Assembly: GCA_037447655.1 (NCBI GenBank)
Contig: JBBHKE010003210.1
Coordinates: 1 to 62,000, forward strand
Length of the DNA stretch: 62,000 nt
Reading direction: 5' to 3'
Origin: Zygnema cylindricum
Lineage: Eukaryota; Streptophyta; Zygnematophyceae; Zygnematales; Zygnemataceae
The notes under the pieces were generated by a model. It was not told the DNA's origin, did not search any database, and saw only the letters and a program-made list of their open reading frames with translations. The position numbers were made by a program, and so were the translations under genes. How positions within the stretch are numbered: the stretch's first letter is position 1; each line of letters begins with the position of its first letter. Positions 23,216-34,775 of this stretch are shown one piece after another.

Positions 23216-24915
23216 TATCGATCGATGTGCAACTCAACCCTGTTACTATTTTTTTTCATTTTGCGACCAATACAATATGGGTCTTAAGGCCATATTGTAT
23301 GTTTACTTTCACCTACTTTTGAACTATGGTTTTATTTGAACTCTTCAGGAGTACAAAACTGAACATATATTCCAGTTACATGCCAGTTTTTAATTTTACG
23401 GTAATGTGTCATAATCGCAACGTGAGAATAGAATCACGGGAGATCGAACTGTTGAGTGGTGTACGGCTAAATGCGCTGTTCGATTCTCTGATTGCACTCC
23501 GCCAATAGTGGAGATTCGCAATGGATCCAATTGCTGAGGTTGCCCCTTCATTTGTCAGACAAAACTGAAGTTCATTTTCCGGCCCGCTCAAATGATCGGA
23601 CGCTTCAGATCCTCCCATAAGTTACGGAAACCACAAAAAGGGGCTCCTTTGAGTCGTCGGTGCACACAAAGGATCCCGTAATGGAAAATTGGAAGACACC
23701 ATGACGATGATGATGACAGCTAGGAAGTAGGAACAGAACCAACGGTCATATGTAAGTATGGGACAAACACAGCAAATCTACAGTACAGTACTGTAGTTGC
23801 TAGATTGGACTGTGTTTCATCAACGGAGAACTCACCGCTTGCTTCTCGGAGAACGCACCGTTTGCTTCTCCTGCTAGTGGCTGGCCTTGTGTTTTTTATT
23901 TTTTAGTATTTGTTACAGTAATTGATTTTGATTTTTTATTTTTTATATATTTTAATCATGAAACGTTTAGATATTGTTGATGGACTTTGACAGTTGCGGC
24001 GATGGCTGTTACCGGAATCTTGCAGACGGGAGTGTTGACATTGTCATTTAAAAGGCAGCCATAATGCAATACGCGTAGCTCACGGGGCAGGCTTGTAAAC
24101 AGCAGGTTAGTTTTTCTAATTTGTATCTGTTTTAACATGATTTTTATCTTTTGTTTTCAAAGAGAGAAAATAGTGTGTGTATCTGTTTTGTGATAAAGAG
24201 GAAGGGTGCATCTCTATCGTTTAAGGTATGCAACTGGTATTAGTGTTTAGGAACAGATTTTATGGTGCGGATATGCATAACAAGCTCTGGTTTTTCGGAA
24301 CACAGATTTCGTGGTTTCAGCTTTTAAGATAGGCAAGAACCTCTTGCAAATGTATAGGTATTCCTGGCTGTGTTCTATGTTCAACCCTGGTGCTGTATTT
24401 TGCAAATAGTATAGCTTTGCATGGGCAAATGGTTATCTATGGAAGGTTTGACCTGGCGTGCTACGATTAGTAGGGGACATTTGACCAATGTTCATCTTGC
24501 AACTTATTGTTAAGGACATCTATCAGCAATCCTTGCAGGAGTTAATATATTATAACGGATTTTGTTATCCTTTAAGCATCTTGTTTGGTCCTTTTGGTTT
24601 TGAATTTCATTTGGAAAGGGTAGATGAATGAATTTTATGGCAGTAAATTTCCATGAATTTTGGTGGATTTCTCGCTGTTTTGGAGAGATTGCGAATTTTC
24701 ATTTTTTATTCCTTGTAGGCTGACGAACTATGTACTGGCAGTTCACATTGTTTCCTCGAGCACTTCAACTCTGGAGTCTAAACGCAATTGAGGGCAATTC
24801 TATCTTTTGCTCATTTTTTATTCCTTGGTTGCCCTGTTTTTGTTTGCTTCCTGATCAAATTCGCTGGACATACAAGTGTACACACTCTCGGTGTATATGT
24901 GCGGTGAAGAAAAAG

Positions 24916-27900
24916 ATGGCAACTGAGTCAAAGGGCTCGAATCTATGGAGGCAGAAGACGGGCACACTGCTGAACAGTTCATGTAAGCTTCTCTCCCTTA
25001 CTTTGACTTCCTTCTTTGCACTGTATTCCCATGAGGTATTTGCCCGAAGGCTTTTTGTTTATGAAGTAACTGTCAGTGTTGAGGCCTGTGAATTTGGAGA
25101 ATGTTTTTCATCTTGATCATTATTCAGGAACTGGCTGCTGCCTATGTCGACATTCCGGAATCACTTATTCTTATATTGTAGCTGATTTGTAATTTAACAT
25201 GGTGTGCTTAGTCATCTTACCGTGGCCTTGGGTTCTTTGTGTACCAGCATTGAAGCTTAAAGAGCTTGCTTCCAAAGCAGGAACAGCGGCAGCTGAAGCT
25301 GCAGAAGTGACAGGATCCAAGATGAAGACAACTTGGGCAACTACAAGGCAGGAATGGACTACGAAAGTACAACCTCGGGTGAATGCGAGCCTGGAGACAG
25401 CTGCACGGGTGACGGCGGAAACAGGCTCCAAGTTAAAGACTGGCCTAATTGATGTTCGTGACAAAGCAGCTGCAAGCAAAATGGGGCAGCAAATAAGCGA
25501 CGTATGTTCCGCCTGAGGAAACCAGCGTCAGGGTGATGTCCTTGGGAGTGTTGATTGTTTTTCATACGGACTGGGCTGGATAATTTGGGAAAGGTGAAAA
25601 GGATCTTGTCTGGTGTATGGGCTTTGGTTCTTGATTGCAAGCTGCGCTGTATGGTTTTGAGGGGGGAGGATTAGTCTTTTTTACTTTGTGTGTTGCAATA
25701 ATGCATTTAAATTCTCACAGCAGGTGTTGGAAATTCCCCTGCTAGCTTCTTCAAACTTAAGCAACTTTTTGTTTTTTTTTTAATGTGTTTTACGCTTGAT
25801 CAAAGTTTGACAGCTTGAACAGGAGCATCTTTTGAGTATTGAAAATGGTCTCTCGAATTTCAGATGGCTTTTCAGGGGCATCGAACTGACTGAAGTCAGA
25901 GCCAGTGCTTTACGTTAGGGCCCTCTTAGTGACATATATTTAAGAGAATAATTGTTAGTAAGTGAATTATGATGCTTAAATTATAAGCAGTATTGTTATA
26001 TCTCTGCATTCAAGACATATATTTAAGAGAATAATTGTTAGTAAGTGAATTATGACTATTAAATTATAAGCAGTATTGTTATATCTCTGCATTCAAGGGG
26101 AATTTTCAGTCCAAAGGAAAAGCTGTATAATGTAAAAGTAGTAATATTTTGATAGCCAGAAGGCGACAAACACTTATTCTTTAATGCTGAACATTGATGT
26201 CAAAAGTTGAAAAGACGGCTGAAGGAAATCTTACTGTTTTTACTGTTACCAGCATTTTCTCTTAGTCCCTCGACCTTTGGAGTGCTCTATAATCCTATAT
26301 TGGGCTAGACAGTGTCACTTTGGGAATCTCCTTCATCCTTGGCGCCGGGCCGTTTATAGAAACGATCTATGCTTCATGTTGTGCTTTCTTAGCACAAATT
26401 ATATACGATGTGTCCGAAGCACTCAAGCTATGTGATGTTCTGAGCTGAACAGCAACCAAGGTTGAGGTCAATTCTGTTCTTGTGGCGGTGGAAGTATAGA
26501 AATGTAGACTTTTAGTGCGGTTATGATCAATTCTGTTCTTTTGCCGGTGAAAAGTATAGAAATTGTTGACCTTTTCTTTTTCACATGGCAGGACTGGAAC
26601 ACTAAGGTACAGCCCAGAATGAGCGCTGGCCTAGAGACGGCTGCCCGTGTAACGGCAGAGACAGGCTCAAAACTAAAAACTGGTTTTATTGAAGTTCGAG
26701 ATAAGGCAGCAGCAACAAAAGTAGGGCAGCAAATAAGTGAGGTGGGATACTGTCTAAATGAAGTTTTGAATCAGTGTGGATGTCTTTACATGAAGGAGAA
26801 TCTGAGTCCTTCTGCGCGGAGCTGGTGATTGGCAAGATTGTGAGGTCTTTGCATTGCATTTTTAGTTTTTGTAATATTCAAGTGTTATTGTAAGTGAGCT
26901 CGTGAAGCTCCATCATTGATGTGAACTCTTGGCCTGTTTATTGATGTGGATATTGCTTTCAGACCACAAGGGCGTCTTTTGCCAGGAGCCGAACACTGTT
27001 ATCTCGGGTTGACTTCAGACAAAATGTGAGTCAAAATTAGTCAAATTTAGAGCTGATGCTACGTTGTTGTTTTCTATTTAAAAGACAATTTTGGTTACGT
27101 CCGGCTAAGGGCACTCCGCTTGAAGTTTATAATTTGGGCTGCTTATTTAAATTGAAAGCATTGGGGGCCTAGTCTAGATGAATAAAGGCTTTGCGTAACA
27201 AGGTATTTTTCCTGCTTATCATGTAGTCTGGTCAAGTCACAACAATCTTAGGTTAGTATGCTTCTTATTTTCTATCCTTGACTATTTTGAACGGCTTAAC
27301 TTAAGTTTGATATTTTGTTGTGATGCAGAGCCGAAAGGATCCCAATGCAGGTTAGCGCCAAACTTCCAGAATAGTCATTTCTCCTGTTGAAGGAAACAGC
27401 AATTGTTGGTTGGGTAATCATAATATGACAGTCTCTGGTACTACTCCAGAGTCGAAGATGGATGATGTTTCCTAACCTGAATGGACTTGTATTCCCTTTC
27501 TCTGGGGATCTTTTGTTGTCTGTTTACAGTTCACTGGTTGGTAGTAAACCATAGCATATATGTTCTCTTTTGTTAGCTGTGCAAGTAGGGTATGACTTTC
27601 TGGTTCTGTTCTTTTTCTGTTGCGATAAATTTTATTTTTGGTGGAGCTTGAACAGTATTTGGAGTGCCCTTGGACGTTTTGGTACATCGCCAAATGGGTG
27701 GACAGTCTGTCCCTCGAGTGGTGGCGCTGTGCGCAGACTATTTGAAAGCCCGAGGTGTGTGGTAGGTTGTGCAGAGATCCAATATTTGAGAAGGGTGGAT
27801 ATTTGCATGGGATTAGAAACCTGTGAACTTCTAGTTTAGACGTTGCAGATTGATAAGTTCGTCTAATCGGTTTTTGTTCCATCAGGTACAGCCTTACGTA

Positions 27901-30177
27901 AGAATATTTTTATTATAGTTTGGAGGCAAAGGAGGTTCATAATCTCAGTTTATACAAGACTTGCTGCAGACAGATGGGTTTGTTTTTGTGGACGGTAGTT
28001 TTCTCAAGAAGGAAACTGTTTTTATCATAGGCACACCCAATGAGTTCTGGAAAATGACATATGCTACAAAATGTTTCATAGGTCATTAGGTGAAGAATTT
28101 TAGATCTGAAACTATTACCATTGTTTTTTTCATGTTTCTCCTGTATCTCTTGCATACGTCAACTGCTGCCAGGGTATCTTATCTCTCATTCCTTTTCATG
28201 GAGACAAACAATGGTCAACCTTACCTTTTTGAGTTTAGATGGTCACATGGAACACCCAAGTACTGCATTAACCCTCTGGTCAATCACCGATCTGCTACTT
28301 GTCTCTGACAGTCAATAATCTGTATTATTGGGGTAGTTGGGACAGGTTTTTTTTTTAACTTAAACTTCTATGTAACTTGTGGCGGTGGAGATATTTGACT
28401 TTTTTCCTACTGGGTCGTGGTATTTCTGCAGGGTTGACAACAGGGTATCTTTTTGATAACGAGGGTGATAGCGAGGTTGTTATGCGACTCATGAGACTCT
28501 TTGACCAGGGTGAGTCGACCTTGCTAGCTATAGGGCAATTATACATACGCGATTACTGGCGTTACTGGCCAGTAATCACAGCAATCGTACAGAAAATTGT
28601 ACAATTTGTACAGTTTTGTGTTCGAGTTACTGGCTAGTGATGCCTGTGTCGTGTACGTATAAGTACACTACTAGTCAGCAATAATGCTTGTTGTCCACTT
28701 CTGAAGACCCTGAGCTGGAGAAATATTTTCTCCTCGTTTTTGTTTATAACTCCTGTATTTATTCTAGAGCTTTCCAGGAAATGGTGTTATGATCTAAACG
28801 CAGGTTGAGACTCGTTATTTTATTCGTAACTGATATGTTTATGGATAACCTATTCAGTATTCATACTGCTTTGTCCTTGCAGATGGTAATGCCTCCATCC
28901 CCCTTGGGACGAGTTCACTGGATGTGGCTCAGTTACTGATGGTCTACTTTCGAAGCCTTCCTGAGCCAATACTGAGCTACCAATTATATGACGCAATTGT
29001 TGAAGTGGGAGGGACAAATGTGCAACGTCTTCGAACTCTCATTGCGTCATTGCCAACTGTGAACCAGGCTTGTCTGGAGTGCATAATAGAACTCCTCTTG
29101 CGTGTCAGTGAAAAGTCAGCCTTCAACAAGGTTAATACTTCAGTGTAACCTGTCAGACCCTGGAAATCGGCATGCCTGTCTCTTAATAAAGTAGTTACGG
29201 TGTAGTAAAGTTGTGGGGATTGGTGATTAAAATTTGCTGTAATTCAGAAGTTGTATTTTAGTGTTGATAATTCACCAGTGACAGTAAGCTGAAATGTTTG
29301 AATTAAGCAGAAAGGTAAGGTAGCTATAGCTTTGTGAGGCAAGGGCAATAAAGTTCACATAGTTGAGAATCAATAGGGAGTTTGTCTTGGGCTGAGCCTG
29401 GAAAATGGTTTTAACTTGTTTGAAGACATGCTGGCCTTTGAAGATAGAGCAACAACTTAACAAATGACACAAGAAACGGTATTGTGCATAGCTACTCTAG
29501 GCCGCTTTAATAAGGGATATGGATCAAGGTACATAAAATGTGCTGTTGACGTCCTTCTAACCTTGCTTCTTATTTAAGACACTTTTCTACAATCCCCCGC
29601 TGGTTTCACATTGACATCATGTCTTCCTTTGTTCATCATTCGTTGTTCTTTGTTCAGATGGATGCTCGAAATCTAGCGACTGAATTTGCTCCCCTCCTCC
29701 TCTGGCGGAAAGGAGCGCCAGGGAGCCTCTCTTCTACCCCAGGTTCTCTCTCTCGTGTAAAATCGTCAAAATCTGACCCCGACCTTGCTGAGAAGGGGAT
29801 CGAGTCGCCCCGAAAGACAAGCAAGGAGTCTCCACTTTTAGACAATGGTGCCGCACCATCGGTTCTGAGTAGCAGAAGTGATGAATCAAGTGAGTACACG
29901 TTCTCTTCCTTTGGAACCGTCCATCTCCGCCATGTACTTCGCAATAAAAGTGTTGTATATCTTGAATGGTGTTGTGTTGCAACCTAACAGACTTCAAGTG
30001 GCGATGGTGGTGGGTGGCGTAGATGGTATTGAGCCCGAGTCGAAGAGCCCACCTCACATTCCTGCAAATGAGGAACCGAGCCGAGATCAATGGGCGATTG
30101 TGGAGGCGGTTCTATGCTTAATAGAACAGCACGAGGCTATCTTTACCAACCTTCGTCCAACAGTTGTTGGGCAATGA
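24916..30177 (+). CDS. RhoGAP-domain protein of the Arabidopsis At5g61530 type
   Basis: Ten exons join in phase: 24916-24982, 25248-25501, 26592-26741, 26963-27025, 27329-27350, 27656-27754, 28432-28509, 28883-29130, 29658-29889 and 29999-30177, giving about 463 residues. The N-terminal third is alanine/lysine-rich and helical (SLKLKELASKAGTAAAEAAE). The RhoGAP fold starts at VFGVPLDVLVHRQ, continues with GYLFDNEGDSEVVMRLMRLF and LLMVYFRSLPEPILSYQLYD, and ends at RNLATEFAPLLLW. RhoGAPs stimulate GTP hydrolysis by Rho/ROP GTPases. At the position of the catalytic arginine finger (GxFRxxG) this protein reads YLFDNEG, as I recall is also altered in the Arabidopsis homologue, so GAP activity is doubtful. 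A Ser-rich tail follows. Exon 3 duplicates the second half of exon 2. The start was chosen as the first ATG in the exon that splices in frame. Confidence 0.9.
25348..26741 (+). repeat. Internal exon duplication in the RhoGAP gene
   Basis: The last 50 codons of exon 2 (about 25352-25501) and the whole of exon 3 (26592-26741) encode near-identical segments. Both contain LETAARVTAETGSKLKTG followed by a VRDKAAA block and end GQQIS plus an acidic residue. The first copy is preceded by an unspliced GGCAG resembling the acceptor of the second. Both are 150 nt and phase 0, so either or both can be included without frameshift. Confidence 0.9.
25931..26096. repeat. 83-bp tandem duplication in RhoGAP intron 2
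   Basis: Two adjacent units, 25931-26013 and 26014-26096, each start GACATATATTTAAGAGAATA and differ by only a few bases near their middle. They lie in the intron between the two duplicated exon segments. Confidence 0.95.
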
Positions 30178-31035
30178 TATTGCCTTAATGCACATTGTTA
30201 CTTATGTTAGCTATCGTTTAATCATGTTAGTTTAGCTTGCTGCCAATCTCGTTTTGTTCATTAGGAACTGCCGGCCCGAGAAGTAATGGTCTTGCATTAT
30301 TATTATTATTGTTTTTGAAGTATCTTGTCAACTTTCGGCAGTTAAAACTAGAAAGGGAGGATTGTTTCACGAGCTTTTTCAAAAATTACAGATAAGGTAC
30401 AGAGATCTCAATTTCTATGTAGGGCACATCGTCATTTGTATCAGGTCAAGCCTGTCAAGTCAAGTCAGGGCTATGATAAATGCCACTAGATAAGTTTTTC
30501 TCTTATAGCTTCACGCGTACTGGTTTAACATGTTAGAATACCATATCCTGAACTATGTAGTGGGGCGATGGACGACATTGAAAGATTGAAAGTAAACGTG
30601 TAGTGAGGTTGATGTCACTTTTTTCAAGTCAGCCTGCATTCTGTTATGGACATAGGTAATACAACAAGTGTGGCGAGCTGCTTACATGTTCAATTTTAGC
30701 ATCAAAACTTTTAGTCTTCTTCATAGTAGTCCGCACCATGGGTACTCTTTGTAAGCTCATCTAGATTTACGTGTCGTCTTGCTGAGTACTTTCTAAGAAG
30801 TTACATTTTATAAGTGGATTTTCGTAACAAACTGAGTACTAATGTTTCTCCATAAATGATGTGTTTTTTGTACGGGTTGAAGTCTTGCGCCTCGCAATAC
30901 TGGTAGATGACAATACCTGACATAGTTGTATCGGCCGATGTTTTAAAGTTGGCAAAATCTTACACATAATTAAAACAAATGTATTGGCGCATTTGACATT
31001 GATCCTGTCCCTTGTTTTCTGCTACAAAAAAAGCA
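30178..31035. other. Intergenic, 3' flank of the RhoGAP gene
   Basis: AT-rich sequence with no supported exon or repeat. The RhoGAP 3' UTR probably covers its left end. Confidence 0.5.
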
Positions 31036-31200
31036 TTACTATGAGCAGCACACATGGCTTGAAAACCAGGAAATATAAGGTTTATATCGTACAATAAGTA
31101 AGAATAGTAGGGAGACTCGGAGTCTTGGGCCCTTCCCGCTATGCCAAGACGAAAACTGTAACATAGTGCAGTGCATTAAAGTTTGAACTGTTTGAATCAG
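31036..31200. repeat. Dispersed repeat R1, copy 1
   Basis: About 165 bp beginning TTACTATGAGCAGCACACAT and ending at TTTGAATCA. It aligns with 34601-34775. The sequence that continues R1 in copy 2 (CTCTATTCGTACAG after 35515) is found here at 31409-31422, on the far side of the family A MITE. Confidence 0.85.
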
Positions 31201-31202
31201 TT

Positions 31203-31402
31203 CACCGTGAATCGTTATTAGCCTTATGTACGCTTTATCGGCACCCCAAAATTTTGACATTGATACCTTAAATATAATTAAATACTCTATTGAAGGAAGT
31301 GGACCATAATCTGCTACGTCTCCTAGGCACTAAATTAGAATGAATGACGCTAACTTTTTCTTTACACTAATAATTTCTATACGCTAATAACGATTCAAGG
31401 TG
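31203..31402. mobile_element. TA-type MITE, family A, inserted in repeat R1
   Basis: The 200-bp element has inverted ends: left CACCGTGAATCGTTATTAGC, right (complement) CACCTTGAATCGTTATTAGC. The right flank is TA and the left flank is TT, probably a mutated TA. Comparison with R1 copy 2, which lacks this insertion, confirms the boundaries. The interior shares GGAAGTGGACCATAATCTGC with the other family A copies. Confidence 0.8.
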
Positions 31403-31422
31403 TACCAGCTCTATTCGTACAG

Positions 31423-32535
31423 CAGAGGTCGCAAAAGTCAAAATTTTACATAACTAAAACTGACCGTTTTTTTTTTTTTCAAAATCTGAGTAACCGACGC
31501 CCGACCGAGTTATGTCACGCTCCAAAATTGTTAACCGTTAACCGACCGGCGTTTACGAAAATGAAATTTAACCGAAACTCGATTTCTATCGACTAACCGT
31601 GCCCGCCCGTAACCGAAAAAGTACAAAATAATTAATGTACGACGTATGAATAAGGGTACTTTCGCATGTGCTAAAGTTTCAGTTATTTTCTGTCGTTTTC
31701 CTCCATAACTTACAAAAAAACGAGAAAATCCGCAGCCGTGCCAAAAAATAGAAATTACCACCGTACAAGTTACGTTACCTTTAAACTTTATACGTACAGT
31801 AGTTTGTTGTCTAGCGAGATACAATTTGTCGTCTAGCGCATTTTGACCAACTTTCGCGTCCTTTCAACACATGTTCAAACTTTACATCAAATCACTTCGC
31901 GAGGTGATTTGAAATAAAGTCCAATAAGTTGAGCGAATAGGCAAACGTTGTTGCACGTGTCTGAAGTCTTTTACAAATTTTGTGCGCGGAGTACCAAAAG
32001 AAAAAACACACTGCACGTTTCCCAGCCTGTGCGTACTGTTTTGCGTGCGCCGATCTCCGTACAGGGGCCGTCTCTCTCAAAAACACGTGTCTTCACACGG
32101 CGTATGAAAGATATTGGCCGCCTGTCAGCAGGTGGGAAGACGCAAATCGAAACCGCAAATTCTGTGCGACAGCGAAAGGTATTTTAGGGTTTTGACACGT
32201 CGACAATGTGGCGTACGGACATTATGAAGTCACAAAAGTTGTACAACGTGCGGAGAAACGCCTCACATTGAAGGCGACTGGAAGTTTCGCCTCATTTTAT
32301 GTACCACTTCATCTGTCACAATTCTTCGTACATGTCTACATAAGTCACTTTTTTAAGTGACAAATTATTTGCGTTTACATCCGAATGCTCTGAAAGTTGT
32401 ACGGAGAATCTTCGCTAAAAAACAAAGTAACAAGACTATGTTTCGGTTACATGCGAAAGTACCCTAAGCCAACAATTACGATTTGTCGCGTTCCCTAAGA
32501 TTTGCGAAATGAATAGTGTTACTACCGTGTCAGAT
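31423..32535. mobile_element. hAT-like element, truncated copy, interrupted by H3
   Basis: It starts CAGAGGTCGCAAAAGTCAAA and matches the reverse complement of 35635-36198 over about 230 bp up to 31653. After the H3 insertion the match continues (from 32465) to about 32535. The other terminus is not found. The sub-terminal sequence is rich in CCGACCG/CGGTTA words, typical of hAT sub-terminal repeats. Confidence 0.75.
31654..32464. mobile_element. PIF/Harbinger-like element H3 inside the hAT copy
   Basis: An 811-bp insertion with a perfect 16-bp inverted repeat, GGGTACTTTCGCATGT, flanked by TAA on both sides (31651-31653, 32465-32467). The related hAT copy at 35635-36198 has one uninterrupted TAA at the same point (35968-35970, complement), which is a direct empty site. 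An internal hairpin, CAAATCAC/GTGATTTG, lies at 31888-31911 around TTCGCGAG. No transposase frame is present. Confidence 0.92.
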
Positions 32536-32588
32536 TCGCGACGCTTTGTCGCGTTCCCTAAGATTTGCGAAATGAATAGTGTTACTAC
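32482..32588. repeat. Short direct duplication at the hAT truncation point
   Basis: The 44-bp block TTTGTCGCGTTCCCTAAG...GTTACTAC occurs at 32482-32525 and again at 32545-32588. The hAT copy at 35635-36198 has only one. The duplication marks a rearrangement at the truncated end. Confidence 0.9.
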
Positions 32589-33351
32589 AGTACACAACGA
32601 ATCGTAATTAGAGTAAATAACGCTAATTCGGTCGCCCTAAATTTCAACTCTATCACCTTATATAGAGTAAATGATTCTAAATTTTCATTATACTATTTAA
32701 GGTAAGTTTTAATTAGCGTAAAAAATTAGAATATCGGTTCGTTTTAAATATAGTGGAGTACGGACGACGTCCGACCGTGCAAAATTGTACAATTATAGGT
32801 AAAAAGTTACAAATAATGATTTAATAAAAACGCGCTCGCAAGTGAGATCGCACTAAACAAAAAAAACAATCACATCGAAAAAAAAACCGTTCGCATGAAT
32901 CTCGTCCGTCGACAACATCGTCGTCAGTGTGAACATTAATTGACATTCAGCGCGACAAATAGTACTAATGTCATAATGACGTAAAAATATACGAACTGAC
33001 AGATTTGTTCGTTTACATAATTTTTGTGTTCATAATTACAGCGCGGATAATTATTGCCGACATAACCCAATATAGAGTACTTAAATTAATTAGAGTAAAC
33101 TTCCTATATGAAAAAGTTCTATCACATAAACTACACCGCGAATCGTAATTAGAGTAAATTACTCTAATTCGGTCGCTCGAAATTTCGACTCTATCACATG
33201 AAATAGAGTAAATGATTCTAATTTTTTCATTATTCTATCGCCTCGATGTATCGATTATCGAAATATCGCGATATTTAGCCAATATATCGCCAATATATCG
33301 AATTGTCGATATATCGAGGTATTAAAAAAAAAAAAAAAAAAAAAATTCACA
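32589..33351. other. Repeat-derived DNA, no gene seen
   Basis: It contains family A-type ends (CACAACGAATCGTAATTAG near 32596 and CACCGCGAATCGTAATTAG near 33136), followed by the same AATTCGGTCGC block. This suggests two related MITE copies whose limits I cannot fix. From 33240 the sequence turns into TATCGATA-rich palindromic words. Confidence 0.5.
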
Positions 33352-33717
33352 AGTCTCCAAAGTCACGAGCCTTCGGACAAGATGACCGTAAAATCTTTGA
33401 CGAAAAGACATACGGTTTTTTCCTGAAAGTCAGCAGAGTCAGCAGAGTGAAGGAGATCTTTGAGGTACATTGACGCGGTACACTTGCGAAGTACACGTAC
33501 GTAATACGCAAGTACGGATTTCCATACGAAAATGGTCGGTTCTCAAATCTTTGACGATTTTAGAGATTTGATCGTCAACTTCCAAGGACCACTCAAATCA
33601 AAACACGTATGTAAAAACCTGTTTACAGAAGATACGCGATGTTAACCGAGGCCTCTGTAATACATAAATTTTGATGTCCGTACTAATACAGATACCTCCT
33701 CATGTAACCATACCCCA
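33352..33717. mobile_element. Right half of an H1-family Harbinger-like element
   Basis: About 365 bp aligning almost continuously with 14546-14904 (for example CGGTACACTTGCGAAGTACA and ATGGTCGG blocks), including the terminal ATGTAACCATACCC. No matching left end was found, so it is a fragment or a rearranged copy. Confidence 0.85.
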
Positions 33718-33894
33718 AATAAGTAATCATATGAATTATAGAATTTGTACTTTTTTGTCGGTTACATTTTGCGGCATCTACCTTTAAGTCACGGAACGAA
33801 AATCACGTCGTACGTGGCGTATCAGACAATTTGTTTTTTTTCGCTAAAATAACATATTATATTAAAATATAAAATATTAAATTTAAAAAAATAC

Positions 33895-34030
33895 TATATA
33901 TCGCGATATATATCGCGATAATTTATGTTGGTCTCGGTACGATATATCGAGGAGTCTGCTCGATCGATATTCGATATATCGAATATCGAAATTATCGCGA
34001 TATGAATTTACCCGATACCCAACACTACGT
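33895..34030. repeat. TATCGATA-rich palindromic repeat
   Basis: This stretch is dominated by overlapping ATCGCGAT, TATCGATA and CGATATATCG words. Similar stretches occur at 33240-33335 and about 15100-15200, each followed shortly by CAACACTACGTA at two of the three sites. It looks like the ends of one dispersed repeat family. No coding potential. Confidence 0.55.
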
Positions 34031-34339
34031 ACCACACACATTTTGTACTCTTTTGCAAACGCTTGTCAGATGCCAGCCCATTATTTACAACGCTTGTCAG
34101 ATGCCAGCTCATTATTTATAGGGTTCCTGCTTTTTCGCTTGACGAATGAGCGCTTCCACAAATAGTGTGACGAATGGCCGGAAACAAAAATAGCGCGACA
34201 GCTTTGTTACGAGATCACTTTCGTGATTTCCGTTGAATTTTTGAATGCATATATCATGTGCGAAATTTTTCGATTTTCGTTGGTTTGCCATCTGACACGT
34301 ACATTCATTATCCAACGCGTCGCGGCTCAATTTTTTTAT

Positions 34340-34407
34340 GTAAATGGTGATGTACCTCCAAGAGGTATGTACCTCCATGTACCTCTTGGAGGTACATCAC
34401 CATTTAC
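34340..34407. repeat. Perfect 28-bp-arm hairpin
   Basis: An arm of 28 bases starting GTAAATGGTGATGTACCTCC is followed by a 12-base spacer and the exact complement. The spacer itself repeats the ACCTCC word. It lies in the middle of a segment whose right end (GATGGAATGCCACCC then TTA at 34601-34603) resembles a Harbinger-like terminus; the left end is not established. Confidence 0.95.
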
Positions 34408-34600
34408 AGAAACTTTCGAAGTGAATGCTTCGCGAAAAAAAATCCAATGGTCATTGTTACCTCCTAGACCTTTAAAGAATATTGGCAAGATTCTTTGTAA
34501 TGTTGTTCGCGTATAAAAACAAAATAAAAGGTACAGAGTAGTACGGATAGGTCCGGATTTCTGCAAACAACCTCACTTTTCGTTTGATGGAATGCCACCC

Positions 34601-34775
34601 TTACTATGAGCAGCACACATGGTTTGAAAACCCGGAAATATAAGGTTAATATCGTATAATAAGTAAAAATAGTACTGGCTATCAAGGGAGTTCTGGAGTC
34701 CTAGGCCCAACCCGATTCGACAAGCCGAAAACCATAATATAATGCAGTACATTAAAGTTCGAGCTATTTGAATCA
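34601..34775. repeat. Dispersed repeat R1, copy 2
   Basis: It aligns with 31036-31200 from TTACTATGAGCAGCACACAT to TTTGAATCA. It is interrupted at that point by element H4 and resumes at 35515 with TCATTACCAACTCTATTCG. Confidence 0.85.

Larger units (their letters stand above)
22499..24915. other. Intergenic region between divergent CG-1 and RhoGAP genes
   Basis: It should contain both promoters. It holds a TGTAC pentanucleotide repeat (22898-22966), a MITE (23013-23215) and a direct repeat of about 75 bp (22780-22852 and 23113-23189, sharing TTTAAATAGTGTGGATAA). The right part (about 24700-24915) is less repetitive and could be the RhoGAP 5' UTR. No coding exon is supported. Confidence 0.55.

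Noticed and set aside
32482-32588. Possible CRISPR-like or regularly spaced repeat
   Set aside because: There are only two copies, and they belong to the hAT element duplication; a eukaryotic locus.
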